Shown here: positions 43,770 through 54,860 of the stretch, piece after piece | Layout of the letters: the number at the start of each line of letters is the position of its first letter | Position numbering within the stretch: position 1 is the stretch's first letter | Assembly: GCF_000003815.2 (NCBI RefSeq) | Contig: NC_049988.1 | Coordinates: forward strand, 6,600,004-6,664,003 | From: Branchiostoma floridae | Taxonomy: Eukaryota; Chordata; Leptocardii; Amphioxiformes; Branchiostomatidae | Length of the DNA stretch: 64,000 nt | Direction of reading: 5' to 3' | Notes under the pieces: generated by a model | The model's database searches: none | What the model saw: only the letters and a program-made list of their open reading frames with translations | Told to the model about the DNA's origin: nothing | Position numbers and translations under genes: made by a program

Positions 43770-46150
43770 AGAATGTTTGTGTTTGTCTGTCTGTATGTTT
43801 GTGTATTGGTGTATTATACTGGTATTGTTGTAAATATTTGGGCAGGTCTTGATAAGACCTTGAAATGGTAGGGTTTTGGGCCCCCTATCGGATTGTTACA
43901 ATACTGCAGTGGAACCTCTGCTTTTGATATGACCTCGTTCAGGGATATGCCAATGTTAACACGTCACCTATAGATGTTACGATGAAAATTCCCAGGCGAA
44001 AATTGAGCTCAATACTCTTTTGACATTTATTCGAAGGTCATCGGCAGTGTGACGTCACTTTGTGACAGCGGCCATTTTTTCCTCGAATCACAGACTGTGA
44101 ATGATGAACTGATAACAGCTCAATACCGTTGCCATGGCGACGGACCTAAACACCTGTTCTCCTTGACACCCTGACGGACATGTAGCAAAATAGTCTATCG
44201 CTACAACACGCAATTCGTGTAGCAAATTGCGCGAGTACTTTCTTCCCAACAAAGTTCGGCATGCCTAAAATGTGGTCTTTTGTGCCAAACCCCCACATCG
44301 CCATACACGCTCCACATAAGCTGAGTTGTAGACAAGACAAACAACACCAGAAAGCGGTCAGTGGCTCCATTTGGGAGCGATATGTAATGGAACCCTTGTT
44401 GCATAAACTGTGGTTAAGGAGTGCTTTTGCCAAGAGATAAAGTGCCTTTTAAGTCGATCTAGCCGAGGGCTGGAAAAACAGTTGTGTTCCTGGTTACTCG
44501 ACCGACACTGGTACAAAACCTGTCGACCACGGCCTCAAATAGACCGCTGGTAAGGAATCTAAGATTTTCGATCCGACATGTACGCAATGAATTCGAAAAC
44601 GTTGATGCAATATAGAATCGTTTTCCAACATGGTCCAACCATTTTTGTTGCAATAGATAATTCTGCAGCTTGTTGAATCTATATCTATGTAATGTCATGA
44701 AAAATACTTAAAAACACCAATGTCTTAATGCATTTCAGTTTTAAATGTATTGTAAAACAGTATTTGTCGGATTATACAAGTCTGAATCTCAGGAAAGAGA
44801 ATAAAAACATATAAATAGCATCTGTCTCTGCAGTTCATAAAAAAGCCGTTAGAGCTATTATATGCACAAGAAGCTGTGGAAGTGTTGTTGTTATTGTCAC
44901 TGTCGTGACCTGTACTTCTTGTGCACTTTGGATCAGACGACTTAGCCACATAAATTTATTGCAAAAGCGACATTCCTTGGCAGTATTTGGTTGTAATGCA
45001 TTTGCGCGAACTAGATATCTGAATTCTAGGGATTCAAAATGGTCGTGGCCCAAATAAAGACAAACGCAACGACGAACAGCATCGAAAACATTTCTTTAAT
45101 CCCAGTTGGTTTACGAAATGCCACCTGAAACACAGCATTAGTTTTCTTAAACCTAAGGTCATCTAAGGTTCCGGTCGTAGCTTGTAGCCCCTACATTCTG
45201 TTCTCAGCACGACTAACTCCTGTCAGCGGAGAAGACATCCAGACTGCTCGGGTCAAGGCCAGCAACTGGAACTCCGGCGGCACCTCTTGACATTTTTCCC
45301 GGTCTACATTTACAAGAACAACACCCCCTCAAGGTAGACACATGTCTCCGGCACTCTCACACTTGTTGCATGTCTGTCAACCACTCTTACTGAATTTAAC
45401 CCCGGAAAGTTCATATTAACGTTAGTCTTATTCTGAACTCCCTTTACGATCGAGTTTCATCTTTTGTCGTACGCTATCGTGCGAATTAATTCAAGCAGGC
45501 TATAACAGCAACACAGCCAACAAGGATCCAAGACAGACCTTTTCTCAACATTGCTAAATTTTGTATGACGTATTTACGTATATCCAAAAAATGCCCGCAA
45601 GACAATCGCACGACAACGGTACGACAAATAGGACTAAACTGCTGTTAAGTTGTTGTGTGTCCCTTATGTGCGTGGGGAGTTGTTTCCTGGACATACTTGC
45701 CTATGCTACGCTTGGTTGTAAAGATATTCGGTATATGTATACAAAATCAGTTGGCTATATTAAAGACACACATCACTTGTGGGCCTCCTGGCGGCCTTTC
45801 TCAGTACTGCAGTGGAATTCCCGGTATTCATATCTCCTGTTGTAAACATCACATGGCCACATTCAGTAATACATCAATGCGGGGGTTCACTCTAAGGCCA
45901 TGTTGTGGTATGTTCTTTACGACCTAGAGGATCGTATCCAGAAGGATTTAAGACGTGACATTAAGCCCAAGGTTTAACCTTTTCAAGATGCCTTAGTGAC
46001 GTGCAAAGATATAAGGATTGTAAACGTCTGCTATCTTTGATACTAGTCAGCTGCGGATGCAAAACCTTGACCTATAAAAATTGCACCGACGTTTTCATGA
46101 AAAAATTTCCTCTCAATTATCATTTCCATAACATATATATGGGGATATGG
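43770..46150. other. No gene seen
   Basis: Several open frames of 65-97 codons occur on both strands (44146-45053, 45561-45927), with no motif or splice support. CGTACGAC-like words cluster at 45468-45480 and 45600-45630. Confidence 0.4.
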
Positions 46151-46153
46151 CTA

Positions 46154-46410
46154 CTGTGTGTGTGTGTCTTTGTGTGTGTGTGTGTGTGTGTGTGTTGTGT
46201 GTGTTGTGTGTATGTGTGTCTTTGTGTGTGTTTTATGTGTGTGTGTGTGTTTTGTGTGTGTGTGTGTGTGTTGTGTGTGTGTGTGTGTCTGTGTGTGTGT
46301 GTGTGTGTGTGTTTTGTGGGTGTGTGTGGGTGTGTGTGTGTGTCTTTGTGTGTGTGTGTGTGTTTTGTGTGTGTGTGTCTTTGTGTGTGTGTGTGTGTGT
46401 GTGTGTGTTT

Positions 46411-46443
<33 letters not shown>
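46154..46443 (+). repeat. Imperfect (GT)n array, about 290 bp
   Basis: GT repeats are punctuated about every 20-40 bp by TCTTTGTG, TTTTGTG or TTGTG interruptions, suggesting that short blocks of an interrupted repeat were themselves duplicated. The four long ORFs in this interval are artefacts of the repeat. Confidence 0.98.
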
Positions 46444-46617
46444 CCGTAGATGTCTGTTTATGTTTAACCTTTTCAAGATGCCCTAGTGGCGGGCAATGAT
46501 ATAACAAGGGTTACTACAAGGGATACTAGTCAGCTTGCGGATGAAAAACGATGACCTACAAATATCACTGTACCGATGTTTTGATGTGCACATCTCTTCC
46601 CTAATTTACAAGGCCAA

Positions 46618-46804
46618 TACTGTAAATGCATTTAAGTTCGCGGGGATTTAATTTCGCGGTAGCGGGAAAAGATTTTTCGCGGTGGTTTTAACTTCGCGGT
46701 AGCACTACGCACTCTAGTTTCTTACTGCCATGGAAAAATGGAAAAGTGGCCACCGCGAAAACGGCGAACACAAAACTACCGCGAACATTTCTGCATTTTC
46801 AGTA
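46618..46804. mobile_element. TCGCGG-type MITE, 187 bp
   Basis: Ends TACTGTAAATGCA and TGCATTTTCAGTA; TA at both tips would be the target duplication (Tc1/mariner-like). Inside, CGCGGT/ACCGCG words are inverted about the centre (TTTCGCGGTAGC against CACCGCGAAAAC). A second copy is at 51802-51996. Confidence 0.75.
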
Positions 46805-47592
46805 TTTTTTCATTGTTTGGGGTCACATTTTGTCGTAGGCTATTTATCACATTTATTTAACCCTGAATAGTATTTTAGGACAGAAAACGTGAAAAATTGT
46901 GATAACTTGTTTTTGAAATGTTATTACAACTATAGTTCTAAAAAATGTGATAGCCTACTAGTGAAACATGTGATAGCAGCACTCTATCACATTTATTCAC
47001 GAGTAAGTTTAAGCTGGTGAAATAACGTGATACTAGTACTAGATTGACAACCATTATCACTTGTAAAAGTAGTTAACACGGATTTCGACTGAAAGCTGTG
47101 AAGAACTAAAATGATGTGATAAATAGACCATACTACGAAGTTGCCGATGTATTTTCAAGTAATATTCAATTTTCGATAACACGACATCTGACTGTTGTAC
47201 GACGCATGTACGATAATCCCAAGAATTTTCAAAGTTTCCGATAGTACGACGTCCATACAACCAATGTGCCAACCCTCACTCTTCAAGACCACTAGTCTGA
47301 CTTCTTACCAGTCTTTCAGAAGAAGTATTTGAAGACCATTGTTTATGCAGAACCTGGCACATTCCAAAGTGTATATGCTGAAAACAACCCCCAGGGCAAT
47401 GGCATACCCCAACACTAAAATGGTTCTTTGACTTACACTTAAAAAACATCTGGTGTGGTTACGAATATCTGAAATTGGAATAGTTCCAATTTTAGAGGTT
47501 GGGGGAATATTCTTTTCTGACAATGGCGTTATCAAATAATCGACTTGTTGTCGATATGATATTAATGTTGGAAGGAGGTATTATCTATGACG
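46805..47592. other. No gene seen
   Basis: CGTACGAC-like words at about 47185-47240. Otherwise nothing supportable. Confidence 0.4.
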
Positions 47593-47822
47593 ATCGCGCG
47601 CACGCGCGTGTGTGTGTGTGTGTGTGTGTGTCACAGTATTTGTGTCTGTTTATGTGAGTTTGTGTGTTTGTATGTGTGTGTGTTTAAATGTATGTATTTG
47701 TATACTGTCTCTCTGTGTGTGTTTCAGTGTGCCTGTATGTGTGCGTGTTTGTGTGTGCCTGTATGTTTGTTTGTTTGTTTGTATGTGTGTGTGTGTGTTT
47801 GTTTTGTATGTGTGTGTGTATT
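47593..47822 (+). repeat. (GT)n-rich microsatellite with a CG-alternating start
   Basis: The array opens with CGCGCGCACGCGCG followed by pure GT to about 47631, a strictly alternating purine-pyrimidine stretch, and continues as broken GT/GTTT repeats to about 47822. Confidence 0.95.
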
Positions 47823-48089
47823 GTGATAATAATCATAACAGAAGATGTTGCCTTCTCTATCTTTGCAATCTTGCATGTGTCTTCTTACACCTCAGCTAGA
47901 GAAGCCTAATCGCATCCTCCCCCGTCCAACACCCCACCCCAAAACCTTTAACGGTCTTTCCCCAATATCTTATCCCCATGCCATACCCTGCGCCGTACCA
48001 ATTTAGACGACCTTTCTGCTCCAAAAGTTTCTCTCGGTTAAGTTTAATAACAGATGTCTATGCTAACCCATGTGTGCTGTCGCTTATAA

Positions 48090-48333
48090 ATACCCCCTTT
48101 CCACTAGGACGGCGCTCTAGCCGCGCTCTTTCTGCGACCTAAAATTTGACACATCGCTCAACGAACTGTATAGAAAAGAAAAGAATCTTTTTAAAAATGT
48201 GTGTTTTGTTGTCTTCTCAGTCATACTTTTACGTTTTGTATGATATACCCAGTGTGAAAGAGAAAAATACGCATATCCTGTTTTGGTCGCAGTGAGAGCT
48301 CAGTGCGATCGCCGTCTAGTAGAAAGGAGGCCT
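48090..48333. mobile_element. MITE, Harbinger-like, GACGGCGCTC family
   Basis: The left end ATACCCCCTTTCCACTAGGA, CGGCGCTC and the right complement AGGCCTCCTTTCTACTAGAC, GGCGATCGC are inverted relatives. TAA on the left (48087-48089) and TAG on the right (48334-48336) suggest a mutated 3 bp duplication. It shares the internal CTTCTCAGTCATACTTTTAC and CCCAGTGTGAAAG block with 12808-13000. Confidence 0.7.
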
Positions 48334-48463
48334 TAGCTCTACTAGAATGTGAATAGAATTACCACCAGCAAGCATGAATTTATTTGAATCGATACTCGTT
48401 ATATCATGACAATCCACCCAGAGGTTCTATAGTTATGTTGACCACAAATATCCGGAAATACAG

Positions 48464-48519
48464 GCAGACAGACAGACAGACAGACACACACACACACACA
48501 CACACACATGCAGACACAC
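48464..48519 (+). repeat. (CAGA)n(CA)n compound microsatellite
   Basis: Five CAGA units run into about 12 CA units. Confidence 0.95.
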
Positions 48520-49242
48520 CAAAAACTATAACCCCATTTATCATGGATATAATGATAGGCCATAATCTATATTCGGCGTTGCTGTTATGGCCTAAACTCT
48601 GTTGAACTCTACGACCAAGTTATGCTTGATTACATGATTGACAGGTTCCCAAACGGTCAGCTCTGATTGGTGCCGACCTCCTGACCTTAATGACGTCAAA
48701 GTTGTAAGAATCCCCGGCAAGGTCGTTCAGGGCACGGTCGAAAAAAAAACTAGATCACTGATGATGTGTAAATGGTATAGATACGGGCGTGCGTAGGAAA
48801 TAAAATGCGGCATTGGTTGGTCAACATGATAGTTCTGGTCGATTTTGCTGGGGTTAGGTTTGAAGAAATAATATCATACCCACAGGGGATGCACTCAACT
48901 GCGCACGCCTTGACGCAAAGAAATAGAGCTTTATGCGTTTACACTGGCAATATTTCTTTACACATCATAAAAACATTAAAATGTTTCAAATCATTAGTGT
49001 TTCACCTCCTTGTATACACAATACTATTGTCATTTCTTGCGATTTTTGACATGTTTAGAATTGACAATTCGAGTCGATATTACAGAAAAATGTTGCCAAA
49101 ACTTTCAATATTTTTATTTATCAAGTTATATCAGTGTTTTTCTTCTTTGATTACAATACTACAGTTATTTACTATTCTTGCAATTTTTCCCATATTTAGA
49201 ATAAACTAGTCAATTATTCAAGACTTGATGCAGAGAAATATT
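48520..49242. other. No gene recognised
   Basis: A 134-codon plus-strand frame (48805-49209) is leucine/isoleucine-rich and would look membrane-like, but it is AT-driven and contains two related segments ending in FRIDN/FRIN that reflect a DNA duplication, not a known protein. Confidence 0.35.
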
Positions 49243-49634
49243 GCCAGTTCACCTTTATTCGCGGGTAACCAATATCCGATGTTTTTAGAAAGGTATCAAG
49301 GGATTTAATGTGGACGACGATGGTTTCAAATTGTAATATTTCAAAATATTGCAGTTTGAAACCACCGTGTTTAGAATGGACTATTCGACGGATTTTTTAG
49401 AGTTAATAAAGAAAAAAATATTGCCAGTTCACCTTTATCCATGGGTGACCAAAATTCGTGTTTTGTATAAATAGCTATGAAGGGATACGAAGTGGACGGA
49501 CAATGGTTTCGAATTTTAATATTTCAAAATATTGCAGCTTGAAACCACCGCCCGTCGACTCTATATCATTAAGTTCAATTTCTTTAAATCAACAGATATA
49601 GGTTACCCCGCGAATAAAGGTGAACCAGCGTTAC
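49243..49634. mobile_element. Inverted-repeat element with an internal direct duplication
   Basis: Left end GCCAGTTCACCTTTATTCGC, GGGTAACC; right end complement GCTGGTTCACCTTTATTCGC, GGGGTAACC. Within it are two direct copies of about 185 bp, each repeating the left terminus (49243 and about 49430) and each carrying a hairpin (GGTTTCAAATT...AATATTGCAGTTTGAAACC type). Confidence 0.65.
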
Positions 49635-49982
49635 TGTATGTAACGATTGCACAACTGGTATAACCCCACCCATTGACCTGAGCCATGGCGTCTGACACTA
49701 CTTTAGACTCCTGTGAAGTTTGAAACTATCCAGAGTTTGCGTGTCAAGCAACATGCATGTTGTCAGGAATTCCACTTGTAAAGAATTTCATGTCGCACCA
49801 ACAACTACTCAAGAACCCCTCTTTAGTCTTAAGTCTTAGTCGACTAGGAAACGTACTTTTAGGTCGAACATTTTTGACATGTTTTCAAGACGTCGCAAAA
49901 CCTTTCTTAAGTTGTTCCTATAAAAAAGACTATGTTCGCAGATTTTTGTAATTTCTGGCAACCAGCTTACATTCTTTCAAAC

Positions 49983-50565
49983 TACGAGGGGCGTTCAAGA
50001 AGTAATCCATCTGACCCACTTCCAGTTGTCTGATCTATTATGAAATTTTGCATATGTAATGATTCATATCTCTATGGGTTATGTTGCAAAAAACAGCTCT
50101 GAACTAATTTTGGTTTTTGATTTAAAGGTGTTTGAACTGAGTCAGGTGTGAAATGGACCAGGTGTGAAATGGAGCAAGTTGAGTGTCGCGCAGTGATCCG
50201 GTTTTTGCATTTGAAAGGACGCACACCAAATGAGACTTTTGATGAAATAAAAGAAACTTATGGTGATGATTCCCCATCATATGACCTTGTAAAACGCTGG
50301 CATTGTGAATTCAAACATGGCCGGAAGTCTGTGGAAACAGCTCCCAGACCTGGTCGTCCCTCTTCTGCCATTGATGAGGCATCTGTTGCAGGACCAACCT
50401 GGGGCGTCCTACAAAAACGGTGTACAGAGCTGCATCAAACGATGGTAGAAATGCATAACTCTGGGTGATTCCTATGAAGAGAAAGACTAATAACTGCACC
50501 AAGTTTCATTAATCTCCTCCGTTGGGAAATGGGTCAAGTGGATTACTTCTTGAACGCCCCTCGTA
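49983..50565 (+). mobile_element. Mariner-type transposon, internally deleted
   Basis: TA plus CGAGGGGCGTTCAAGAAGT at the left and the exact complement at the right (27 bp inverted repeats, 49983-50009 and 50539-50565, with TA as their outer dinucleotide). It is 583 bp long, about half the length of a complete mariner (roughly 1.3 kb), and retains an N-terminal transposase fragment in the same orientation. Confidence 0.92.
50169..50468 (+). pseudogene. Truncated mariner-family transposase
   Basis: From ATG at 50169 the frame encodes the N-terminal DNA-binding part of a mariner transposase. It includes a first helix-turn-helix region (VIRFLHLKGRTPNETFDEI), the conserved linker-type words VKRWHCEFKHGR and APRPGRPSS, and IDEA. 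After about residue 68 the sequence leaves the family pattern: the catalytic DD(34)D domain is absent. The last 25 residues (GVLQKRCTELHQTMVE) resemble the usual C-terminal tail, as expected after a large internal deletion. The product, if made, could bind its terminal repeats but not cut. The choice of ATG over the upstream GTG (50148) follows family start patterns. Confidence 0.85.
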
Positions 50566-51801
50566 GTATGTGTAACGCATTCTTAGTAGTAACAATGCCT
50601 TTGGTACACAGGTCTAAGTAAATATGGTAATCTATGCAACAATGCCGAGTGGTCTAAGAAAACAAACAACTTGTAGATATGTTACAAGCGTTGTTGTAAA
50701 CAGCTTTTACCTCTTACATGCACTTAAGAAGACAGCGACCAATCGTATCGGTGTTCGCAATCTAGTCTTTGAAGTTTTAGAAATTTGTATCTCACTGGAT
50801 TGCGGCAAGTTTGCGGCATGGCTGCGTTCTAAATTGTGTTTGTGTTATGATTATACCATTGACTTTATAATGAGAATAACATGCGAAACGTCGAAGCTAA
50901 AACCAGGTATACCAGAAATATGACTAACACCGAAAAATCGTGACCATACCTAGAACACGAGATAGAAAAAGCGTAAGTTATGCTGCAGCTGAAGTGCCAA
51001 GAGAACTCTCTAGGAGGCCGAAAATCTTATTGTTTTCAGCTTTCATCACAACCCGCTAGCACACCAAGTATGAAACCAATCCGCCCAGCCGTTCTTGAGT
51101 TATCTTGTTGACAGACACACACACAGACACACAGACAAAAGCTAGTGAAAATATAACCTCCATGAATATTTCATGGAGGTAAGACAGCAAAACATACAAT
51201 GTCTTTTTCGTTTTTAGCGATTGAATTCTTTTGAGGGCCCTAACTGTAACATACAGCAATACTAATTAGGAATTTGCCAAAATTTTAAAGCGTTAAGATT
51301 TATACCTACCTCACCGAATGTACTGTCAAGCGTTACCAGTCCTAAATGTACCATCAAACGTTGCTAATAGTACCATCCCGTATGCAGACCCTCTTTCGTA
51401 ATTCTTGGCATTCCCCCAAAACTCACACATAGTGACTTGCCCCGCAGCGGTTTGCAAAGGTAGGGGAAAAGTGAGTCACAAATAGCATCACCCAAAGGGG
51501 CAAAAAAACAAGTTTGCGTGTACATCTGCTAAATCTAGGTATTAAAGAACGACCACTACAGAGTTTTTCTACAAAGATCGAACCGCTTTAAGAACTGGGA
51601 TCAACCGTAGACGAAAATAGATCCGTGGATTTAACCATTTGGTTCGCATTCCTGACCAAGTACAGGGTAAGGGGACGTTATCAAAATCCCATCGGTTTGT
51701 GTAGACATAAATACCGCCTGTGAAACGACAAAGACACGCTGTCGGGTCGGGCTTTCTTCCGAGCATAAGCTTAAGATTTCAGCCTCGTAAGGATTTGTGA
51801 T
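50566..51801. other. No gene seen; fragments of repeats
   Basis: 50785-50840 (CTCACTGGATTGCGGCAAG, GCGGCATGGCTGCGTTC) is a lone arm of the 18620-type MITE. 51088-51145 has TTCTTGAGTTATCTTGTTGA followed by an ACAGACAC microsatellite, discussed under findings. No exon is supportable. Confidence 0.5.
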
Positions 51802-51996
51802 TACTGTAAATGCATTTATGTTAGCGGGTATTTAATTTCGCGGAAAAAGGGACTGTTCGCGATGGTTTTAAGTTTGCGGTAGCACCACGCACTGTAGTCT
51901 CTTACTGCCACGGAAAAAATGTTCGCGGTGGTTTTAAGTTAACAACGCGAAAATCACGAACAAAAAACCACCGCGAAAATGTCTGCATTTACAGTA
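51802..51996. mobile_element. TCGCGG-type MITE, 195 bp
   Basis: Ends TACTGTAAATGCATTTA and TGTCTGCATTTACAGTA. It shares the layout and internal words (TTTAATTTCGCGG, GCACCACGCACT, CTTACTGCCA) with 46618-46804. Confidence 0.78.
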
Positions 51997-52280
51997 TATT
52001 CTATACTTAGACTTTTTTTTCTCTCTCTCTCTAAATTGGCCAGGATGTATCAGGCTAGGTTTTAACGAGTTAGATAATAGAACGCTGGTAAAACTATTCA
52101 CTGACACGCAAGCGGTGTGCGGTTAAATATTGTGACATTTGAGCAAACGTTTTCCATTCTGGAAGCGTGGCATTTATTGCGCGAACGGTCTAGGCTTAAG
52201 TGAACTGTCTATATGCAAGGAGCTGAAAGCATAAAAATACATAATCGCTTCTGACACAGTAACTCTACCTGGTGTTAAGG

Positions 52281-52880
52281 TACTCTAGTTTCATGTAACA
52301 CTGGTCCAAAAAGCTGTAAGTGCTGCGAAATACCTTTTAGGCATACGTTGGCATTTTGTCAAACTGACGTAGGGTGACAAGAATGTCAAACAAAAAGTTT
52401 TGAAATAATTCTTTTCCTAGTTGAAAAAGAATTACTCTAATTTGATGTAACACTGGTCTCGAAGCCGCAAGACTGTTACCTTTAAGGTATACGTTGGCAT
52501 TTTTGTCAAAACGACGTAGGGTGGCAAGAATGTTAAACATAAAACGTTTCAAGTAATTCTCTTCATAGTTAAAAAAGATTACTCTAATTTAATGTAAAAC
52601 GGGTCTAAAAAGGTATAAGACTGTGAATTACCTTTAAGATATACTTTGGCATTTTGTCAAAAAGACGAATTGTGACAAGAATGTTTAACATAAAAAAGTT
52701 TTCAAATAGTTCTATTCAAAGTTTAAAAAAGTACTCTAGTTTCATGTAACACTGGCCGAGAAGGTGTTAGACTTCGAGTTACCTGTTAGGCATACGTTGG
52801 CATTTTGTCAAAACGACGTAGGATGACAAGAATGTTAAAAGTAAAAAGTTTTTAAAGAATGTTTTCATACTTTTAAATGT
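52281..52880 (+). repeat. Tandem repeat, about 150 bp, four copies
   Basis: Units start at 52281, 52432, 52580 and 52732 with TACTCTAGTTTCATGTAACA-like sequence. They contain CATACGTTGGCATTTTGTCA and ACGTAGGGTGACAAGAATG. Periods are 151, 148 and 152 bp. Copies differ by 10-20 percent, estimated by eye. Confidence 0.88.
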
Positions 52881-52980
52881 TTGAGATTCAGCACAGACAG
52901 TAAAAATTAGATGTGAAAATTAAGGGTTGTCTTTACGTTCTTGTACGAAAAAAAACTGCAAAACCGTTAAGCTACAAGTT

Positions 52981-53395
52981 TTAAGACACCAAAATTCTTT
53001 CTTGTCAGCGTCTATGAATCTTCAGACAGGATACCTATATCTTAATCTTATAATACATCGGCTATGGAAAGTACACGGCAGGTTCAAACAGTCATACTTG
53101 GAAACTTTGTACTGGGGTTTCAGATCTTTCAAGACAACAAGATCCTTTCTTGTCACCGTCTATGAATCTTAAGGCAGGAGACTTGAATATCAATCTTATA
53201 ATGCATCGGCCATAGGAAGTACACGATAGGTTAAAGCAGTCATACTTGCAACCTTTGCACTGAGTCTTAAAATATGTAAGACAACGAGCTCCTTTCTTGT
53301 CACCGTCTATGGGTCTTAGACAGGAGACTTATATCTTAATCTTATAATACATCGGCGACAGGAAATACAATGTGGCTTCAAACAGTCATTCTAAT
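52981..53395 (+). repeat. Tandem repeat, about 148 bp, three copies
   Basis: Units are anchored on TTTCTTGTCACCGTCTATG at about 52995, 53143 and 53290, with CTTAATCTTATAATACATCG and TTCAAACAGTCATACTTG in each. The sequence is unrelated to the array just upstream, yet the period is the same. Confidence 0.88.
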
Positions 53396-53674
53396 TAAGA
53401 CATGCCAAAGAGGGCGTTCAACTTTTCTTCAAATTTCTTCTAATCTTCAAACATTCTAAAATTGCAAATCTTGAGTATGATGAAAGCTAAACGATGAGTC
53501 ACTATATACTGGGTACTGACACAACTGTATACATGTATATGCGGTGCCTTTTTGAATGCAATATACATGGAGTGTGTTATGGTAGATATTCAATGTACAA
53601 TTGATATCAGTCCGTATCTGTATTTGTGTAGCCCCTACTTTTATCTCTAAGCGTAAAAAAGGTTATCTTTTCGG

Positions 53675-53865
53675 TTTGTCTGTATGTCTGTGTGTTTGCG
53701 TCTGAATGCCTGTCTGTGTGCCTGACTGTCTGTGTGTCTGTCTTTGTGTCTGTCTGTATTTCTTTGTGCCTGTCTGTATTTCTTTGTGTCTGTCTGTCTG
53801 TCTTTGAGTCTGTCTTTGTGTCTTTGTGTCTTTGTGCCTGCCTGTCTGTCTGTCTGTCTGCCTGT
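53675..53865 (+). repeat. (CTGT)n-rich microsatellite
   Basis: A mixture of CTGT, CTTTGTGT and CTGTGTG units. It is followed by AAAAAGCATAACTCGAGAAG. ORFs across it are artefacts. Confidence 0.95.
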
Positions 53866-54680
53866 AAAAAGCATAACTCGAGAAGCCGTAGTTGGATGGT
53901 GGTCATTTGGATAACTTCAGCCAAAATTTTCCTCAGAAAACTGTCCCTTATGCATCTTCTTTTAAACGCTATTTAGATTAAATACTACTGTCCATATGAT
54001 TAATCGTACTACGATAAAAGTGAACTTTGAGATTACAAAATTTGTTTACGATTTGAATATGGTATGATTTTGTAAGGCACTATTTTATAATGATAAAAGT
54101 AATACTTACTGTATCATTGAAATCGACAGATAATGAACACCGTTAACTTCTAACAGATGTTTCTTTTTCAAATGATCAATTATATATGACAAAAATGTCA
54201 ACCCGCGGTCTCTTACGTTACGGGTCGTACTTGGAAAACTCGTGGGAAAATTCCTACAATTCAGAAACCATAAAAAAAGTCAAAACAGCTGCAAGAGAGT
54301 AAAAACATATGAAGAATTTCAAAGCCTTTCTCGAAGGGTTATGGGTTGTTTACGCATTAGAATTGTTGAATTAAGTGGTCAGTTTTGAGGCTAATATTTT
54401 AATGAGATCTTTCGCATTTTTTCAGCAATGATGAATTATAGGTTGTAGAGGTTGGAGGATAGTTTAGTAGGAATGTGTTTGAAGTTGACATTTCTCAGCG
54501 ACGTCGTTTTCGTGAATATTGAGTAAATGCATATGTTTACTTTACCCCATAGGCTAAACGTTAAAATGGGAATTTTCTCTCTAGATATTTCGCACCTACG
54601 CAAAACAGTTTTTACTGAAGAAAGACTTAGTAAGTAGACAATATTGTGAGTCTAGAATTGTAACCGTCATTAGCAGTTGG

Positions 54681-54779
54681 TGACGTCACAATGGCGTCAC
54701 GATGACGTCTCCTCACGCAGAAAGCGGGGACCGGTAATTTCCACAAGCTTGCATTTCGGCCAGTGCGCCACCTAGCGCC
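54681..54779. promoter_or_regulatory. CRE cluster next to a CTCF-like motif
   Basis: TGACGTCA at 54681-54688, TGGCGTCAC at 54692-54700 and TGACGTCT at 54703-54710 are CRE-type (ATF/CREB) sites. About 55 bp further, the minus strand reads GGCGCTAGGTGGCGCA (54764-54779), which fits the known CTCF core (YAG-RKGGC-R). The local GC content is higher than in the flanks. A functional role is inferred from motifs only. Confidence 0.35.
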
Positions 54780-54860
54780 TGTCCTTGGCAGTGTCAGACA
54801 ACGGATGTATAAGCAAGATTGCATCGACACATTTAACCAATTGAAAGATATCGTTGTCAC

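Noticed and set aside
43643-43852. ORF rich in Cys-Val repeats
   Set aside because: Translation of a pure (GT)n tract.
46001-46507. Five overlapping ORFs of 100-161 codons on both strands
   Set aside because: They are translations of an imperfect (GT)n microsatellite (Cys/Val or His/Thr only), not genes.
47587-47909. Cysteine-rich ORFs resembling small secreted proteins
   Set aside because: They follow a GT-rich microsatellite, and the cysteines come from TGT repeats.
48805-49209. 134-codon ORF as a membrane protein
   Set aside because: Hydrophobicity follows the T-rich DNA, and its two similar segments reflect a DNA duplication beside a mobile element.
53607-53976. ORFs with TDRQTDRQ or CLSVCLSV patterns
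   Set aside because: Translations of the (CTGT)n repeat.
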